Assembly (NCBI RefSeq): GCF_000188695.1
Contig: NW_004754914.1
Location: 210,333 to 237,310, forward strand
DNA: 26,978 nt
Reading direction: 5' to 3'
Source of the DNA: Salpingoeca rosetta
Taxonomy: Eukaryota > Opisthokonta > Choanoflagellata > Craspedida > Salpingoecidae
The notes under the pieces are model-generated. The model was not told where the DNA came from. It worked only from the letters and a program-made list of their open reading frames with translations, and made no database searches. The position numbers were made by a program, and so were the translations under genes. Of the stretch, positions 26,801-26,978 are shown piece by piece; positions within the stretch are counted from its first letter, which is position 1; every line of letters starts with the position of its first letter.

Positions 26801-26855
26801 GTTGTTGTTTAGTTGTTGTTGTTGTTTAGTTGTTGTTGTTGTTGTTGTTGTTTAG

Positions 26856-26941
<86 letters not shown>

Positions 26942-26978
26942 CTTCTTCTTCTTCTTCTTCTTCTTCTTCTTCTTCTTC
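26676..26978 (+). repeat. (TTG)n tract switching to (TTC)n at the window edge
   Basis: About 265 bp of TTG with TTTAG interruptions every 30-60 bp, changing abruptly to pure TTC at 26940. It begins 39 bp after the last visible donor of the HYR/Ig gene. Confidence 0.97.

Overview
This is nuclear DNA from an intron-rich, GC-rich eukaryote with motile cilia. The best fit is a choanoflagellate of the Salpingoeca rosetta type (inference). The reasons are two axonemal genes (a RIB43A-like protein and DNAAF1/LRRC50) head to head, a predicted membrane protein with HYR and Ig domains, GT-AG introns of mostly 70-350 nt, and introns packed with TG/CA microsatellites. I rebuilt the genes by hand from splice sites. 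Most junctions were checked for reading phase, and nearly all are phase-consistent.

Layout: (1) RIB43A-like, minus, 63-647, running off the left edge. (2) DNAAF1, plus, 1017-4022, seven exons, complete. (3) A CS-domain + Sel1-repeat + C-terminal membrane-tail protein, plus, about 4272-7507, ten visible exons plus a doubtful first one. (4) An ANKRD16-like ankyrin protein, minus, 8041-10211; it has a 100-N assembly gap inside it that very probably hides an exon. (5) An EF-hand-like protein with an Arg/Gly-rich segment, minus, 10403 to about 12569, 5' end unresolved. (6) An unrecognised 515-residue signal-anchored or secreted protein, plus, 12939-16127, ten exons. (7) A multi-pass AAAP/SLC38-type amino-acid transporter, minus, 17026-22190, 16 exons. 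(8) A single-pass HYR/Ig/beta-propeller-like protein, plus, 22441 to beyond the right edge.

Genes 1/2, 5/6 and 7/8 are divergent pairs with short shared promoters. Genes 3/4 and 6/7 are convergent. Genes 5 and 4 are tandem, only 191 bp apart. The first divergent pair makes functional sense because both products belong to the ciliary axoneme or its assembly. Its promoter carries a sequence matching the RFX X-box consensus, and a near-identical 18-bp block recurs in the gene 5/6 promoter. The other genes show no obvious common pathway.

No CRISPR array, rRNA, tRNA or recognisable transposon was seen. The most system-like signal is the intron architecture. On the sense strand of each gene, TG-type repeats tend to lie just after the donor and CA-type repeats just before the acceptor, whichever DNA strand the gene is on.
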